Assembly (NCBI RefSeq): GCF_937949835.1
Contig: NZ_CALEDC010000248.1
Span: forward strand, 1-8,592
Direction of reading: 5' to 3'
Length of the DNA stretch: 8,592 nucleotides
Source: an uncultured Campylobacter sp.
Lineage (GTDB): Bacteria > Campylobacterota > Campylobacteria > Campylobacterales > Campylobacteraceae
Shown here: piece after piece, positions 7,413 through 8,592 of the stretch
How the letters are laid out: the number at the start of each line of letters is the position of its first letter
Position numbering within the stretch: the first letter of the stretch is position 1
Notes under the pieces: generated by a model
What the model was told of the DNA's origin: nothing
Seen by the model: only the letters and a program-made list of their open reading frames with translations
Database searches by the model: none
Made by a program: the position numbers and the translations under genes

Positions 7413-7432
7413 GCACTAAGAATTTTAACGGA

Positions 7433-7438
7433 ATTCTA
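7433..7438 (-). promoter_or_regulatory. Candidate -10 box for the symporter-racemase operon
   Basis: TAGAAT on the minus strand lies about 30 bases before the start codon, preceded by a T-rich stretch (TTTTATTTTATGG) but no -35 box. A second candidate, TAAAAT, lies closer to the gene near 7422-7427. The assignment is tentative. Confidence 0.3.
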
Positions 7439-7649
7439 CCGCAACTTGCCATAAAATAAAATTTAATCGGTCGCCAAATGAAAGTTAAATTTGAAAATTC
7501 AATCGCGAGCTTGCCGCATTTTAAAGCTGAAATTGCGCGGCAGGCTTTGTCTTTTGAAGTTATGAAGCGGAATTTCAAAGGAAAAACGACGCATGAAATT
7601 TATAGAATTTTGCGGATTTTGATGTAGTGAAAAGCAAAAAATTTTGTGG

Positions 7650-7726
7650 TGGTGGGCTCACTAGGACTTGAACCTAGGACCATCCGGTTATGAGCCGGAT
7701 GCTCTAACCAACTGAGCTATGAGCCC
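7650..7726 (-). tRNA. tRNA with anticodon CAT (Ile2 or elongator Met)
   Basis: The minus strand folds into a complete 77-nt cloverleaf. It has a 7-bp acceptor stem GGGCTCA/TGAGCCC, the D-arm GCTC-AGTTGGTTA-GAGC, the anticodon arm TCCGG-CTCATAA-CCGGA, a five-base variable loop TGGTC, the T-arm CTAGG-TTCAAGT-CCTAG, discriminator A and an encoded CCA. It is not initiator tRNA, because position 1 pairs with position 72 and the anticodon stem lacks three consecutive G-C pairs at the loop. CAT can be elongator Met, or Ile2 whose C34 is converted to lysidine by TilS. C4-G69 and the similarity of the anticodon arm to B. subtilis Ile2 lean towards Ile2, but this is not decisive. Confidence 0.96.
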
Positions 7727-7750
7727 GCCGTGCGGTAAAAAAGAAATGTG

Positions 7751-7756
7751 ATTTTA
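7751..7756 (-). promoter_or_regulatory. Candidate -10 box for the tRNA gene
   Basis: TAAAAT, preceded by TTTTTG on the minus strand, lies 24 bases upstream of the mature tRNA 5' end. This leaves room for a short leader rich in T. No -35 is visible, consistent with Campylobacter promoters. Confidence 0.35.
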
Positions 7757-7785
7757 CAAAAATAATCTTAAAACGGCGTTAAATT

Positions 7786-7877
7786 TTAGCCGCGGAATTT
7801 TATGGCGTTTAGATCCGCCCAAATCGCGGCTAATTTTCACGCCAAAGCGTGCAACTTTATCTGATTTCCGATCAGAT
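7786..7877. other. Three consecutive stem-loops in intergenic DNA; possible structured RNA
   Basis: Three inverted repeats follow one another. The first pairs TTAGCCGCG (7786-7794) with CGCGGCTAA (7825-7833), a perfect 9 bp, and encloses a smaller GGCG (7804-7807) / CGCC (7816-7819) hairpin. The second is CACGC-CAAA-GCGTG (7838-7851). The third is ATCTGAT-TTCCG-ATCAGAT (7859-7877). They lie between the tRNA gene and the ORF ending at 7982. A TATAAA box on the minus strand at 7919-7924 could drive a minus-strand transcript through them. No poly-T tract marks an end, so a small RNA, a 3'-UTR structure of the upstream ORF and a repeat element are all possible. Confidence 0.35.
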
Positions 7878-7981
7878 CGCTTTCATGCGCATAAGGCGAC
7901 ATAAAATTTAAGACGAAATTTATATAAATTCTGGCTCTTAAATCCGCCATGATAATCTAATCCACTCTTAAATCGCGTAAA

Positions 7982-8575
7982 TTAATAACTCTTTTTTACG
8001 CTAATAGGCTCCGATAGCATTTTAGGGACGCCCGGTAATCCATACGCTCCCCGGCAGATATTATTTTCGGCATCGGGACCTTTTGCGATGGTGATCGTTT
8101 TATTTTCGCCGTCCACGCTGATTAGGAAGCATTTATCTCCCTTTGTGCTTTTAAGATATGCGGAATTCGCTCCGTTGGGCTCTAGCGGAACATTCGTCAT
8201 AACCGAAAAATCGGATGCGAATTTGCCTTGGGAGATATAGTAAGCGTCTGGATCGTATTTAACGGTCATTAAATTTGTCGCCAACTTAGAGATCTCCGCA
8301 TCATCTCTAGTAGTCAGCCTCGGTTCCGCAATCGCTACTGCAGGCAAGGCAATCGCTACGATACAAACCGTAGCTATTATCGTCGCTACGGATACTTTTT
8401 GGGGCGTTACGTCGTATTCGCAGTTTTGTAGCGACTTTGCGGCGACGGTAAGCGAGCTTTTATTTTTGCGCACCATATCGTGTGTAAAGGGCAAAAATAA
8501 GAATTTGCCGTATTCCATAAGACCTAACCCCACGGGAGCAGTCCGACTAAAATGGTTAAGGACTAAACCCGACAA
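7982..8575 (-). CDS. Pseudopilin-like protein lacking a prepilin cleavage site; possible fused or decayed ORF
   Basis: The frame is open from the window edge to 7982. TTG at 8573-8575 gives 197 residues and ATG at 8516-8518 gives 178; neither has a strong ribosome binding site, and the true start may lie outside. Residues about 62-197 resemble a Campylobacter type II/IV pseudopilin. A hydrophobic segment, ATIIATVCIVAIALPAVAIA, is followed by EPRL-TTRDDAEISK (85-97), AYYISQGKF (111-119) and MTNVPL (126-131). Two cysteines (149 and 174) may form the usual C-terminal loop. In the family as I remember it, the N-terminus is a short leader, then FTMIELVFVIVILGILAAVAIPRL. Here the F-T-x-x-E site is replaced by A-T-I-I-A and small in-frame indels are apparent, so processing by PilD looks impossible. 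Residues 1-45 seem to come from a different, YccF-like gene. It may be expressed or already dead. Confidence 0.5.
   Translation of the reverse strand: MSGLVLNHFSRTAPVGLGLMEYGKFLFLPFTHDMVRKNKSSLTVAAKSLQNCEYDVTPQKVSVATIIATVCIVAIALPAVAIAEPRLTTRDDAEISKLATNLMTVKYDPDAYYISQGKFASDFSVMTNVPLEPNGANSAYLKSTKGDKCFLISVDGENKTITIAKGPDAENNICRGAYGLPGVPKMLSEPISVKKSY
8328..8391 (-). repeat. Short direct and inverted repeats in the hydrophobic segment of the pseudopilin-like ORF
   Basis: The 11-mer GCAATCGCTAC (plus strand) occurs at 8328-8338 and 8349-8359, exactly 21 bp apart, coding VAIA twice in frame. Just upstream in the gene, CCGTAGC (8368-8374) and GCTACGG (8385-8391) form a perfect 7-bp inverted repeat around 10 bases. 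Both lie where a prepilin N-terminus is expected and may mark slippage or rearrangement. Confidence 0.6.
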
Positions 8576-8592
8576 ATAAGTTAAGATAGCCA
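8440..8592 (-). pseudogene. Decayed YccF-like inner-membrane protein fragment (partial)
   Basis: Pieces resembling the YccF (DUF307) pattern appear in order but in three frames. GYLNLFVGF starts at the window edge, LTILVGL follows in a second frame, and PVGLGLMEYGKFLFLPF with THDMV follows in the frame that runs into the pseudopilin-like ORF. In YccF-type proteins I would expect one continuous stretch of the form GYL..G...C.TI.GIP.GLGL...GKFLF.PF...M. Each break needs only a small indel. The remainder of the gene would lie beyond the right edge. The family assignment is from memory. Confidence 0.35.

Noticed and set aside
7351..7578. 75-residue minus-strand ORF overlapping the symporter start
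   Set aside because: It covers the proposed symporter promoter and ribosome binding site and has no recognisable content.
7478..7627. 49-residue plus-strand ORF starting MKVKFENSIAS
   Set aside because: The composition is protein-like, but there is no ribosome binding site or promoter and AT-rich DNA makes such frames common; kept only as a remote possibility.
1..8592. CRISPR array, insertion sequence, phage genes or att sites
   Set aside because: No regularly spaced direct repeats, transposase motifs, terminal inverted repeats or integrase-like proteins were seen.

Overview
The window looks like a chromosomal segment from Campylobacterota, most likely a mid-GC Campylobacter of the C. gracilis / rectus / showae type. 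The DnaE, DAACS symporter and racemase sequences read like that lineage, the intergenic DNA is full of AAATTT/AAAATTTT words, and the 3' end carries a pseudopilin-like domain of a kind I associate with these bacteria. The species is an inference from memory, not a database result.

Layout. Positions 1-910 hold no gene I can support: AT-rich, stop-ridden DNA that may include decayed coding sequence, ending in a weak hairpin terminator for dnaE. Positions 911-5056 (minus) encode the DNA polymerase III alpha subunit, DnaE, at 1381 residues. It is unusually long because its C-terminal OB-fold segment is present twice in tandem and is followed by a Gly/Phe/Arg-rich low-complexity linker. A TATAAT box and an AAAGGA ribosome binding site sit directly upstream. 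Positions 5057-5380 are AT-rich and intergenic, with hairpins after the next operon.

Positions 5381-7400 (minus) form a two-gene operon: a glutamate/aspartate-type cation symporter, then, 28 bp on, an Asp/Glu racemase. The likely joint role is uptake and stereochemical conversion of acidic amino acids. Upstream lie a 77-nt tRNA gene with anticodon CAT (7650-7726, minus; elongator Met or Ile2) and an intergenic stretch with three consecutive stem-loops (7786-7877) that no gene explains.

Positions 7982 to the right edge (minus) hold an open frame whose C-terminal two thirds resemble a type II/IV pseudopilin but lack the usual prepilin peptidase site. Its N-terminal part looks like the remains of a YccF-like membrane protein spread over three frames. 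I read this as decay or fusion of two genes. The strongest candidate for something undescribed is the DnaE C-terminal architecture; next come the degraded pseudopilin and the structured intergenic region.
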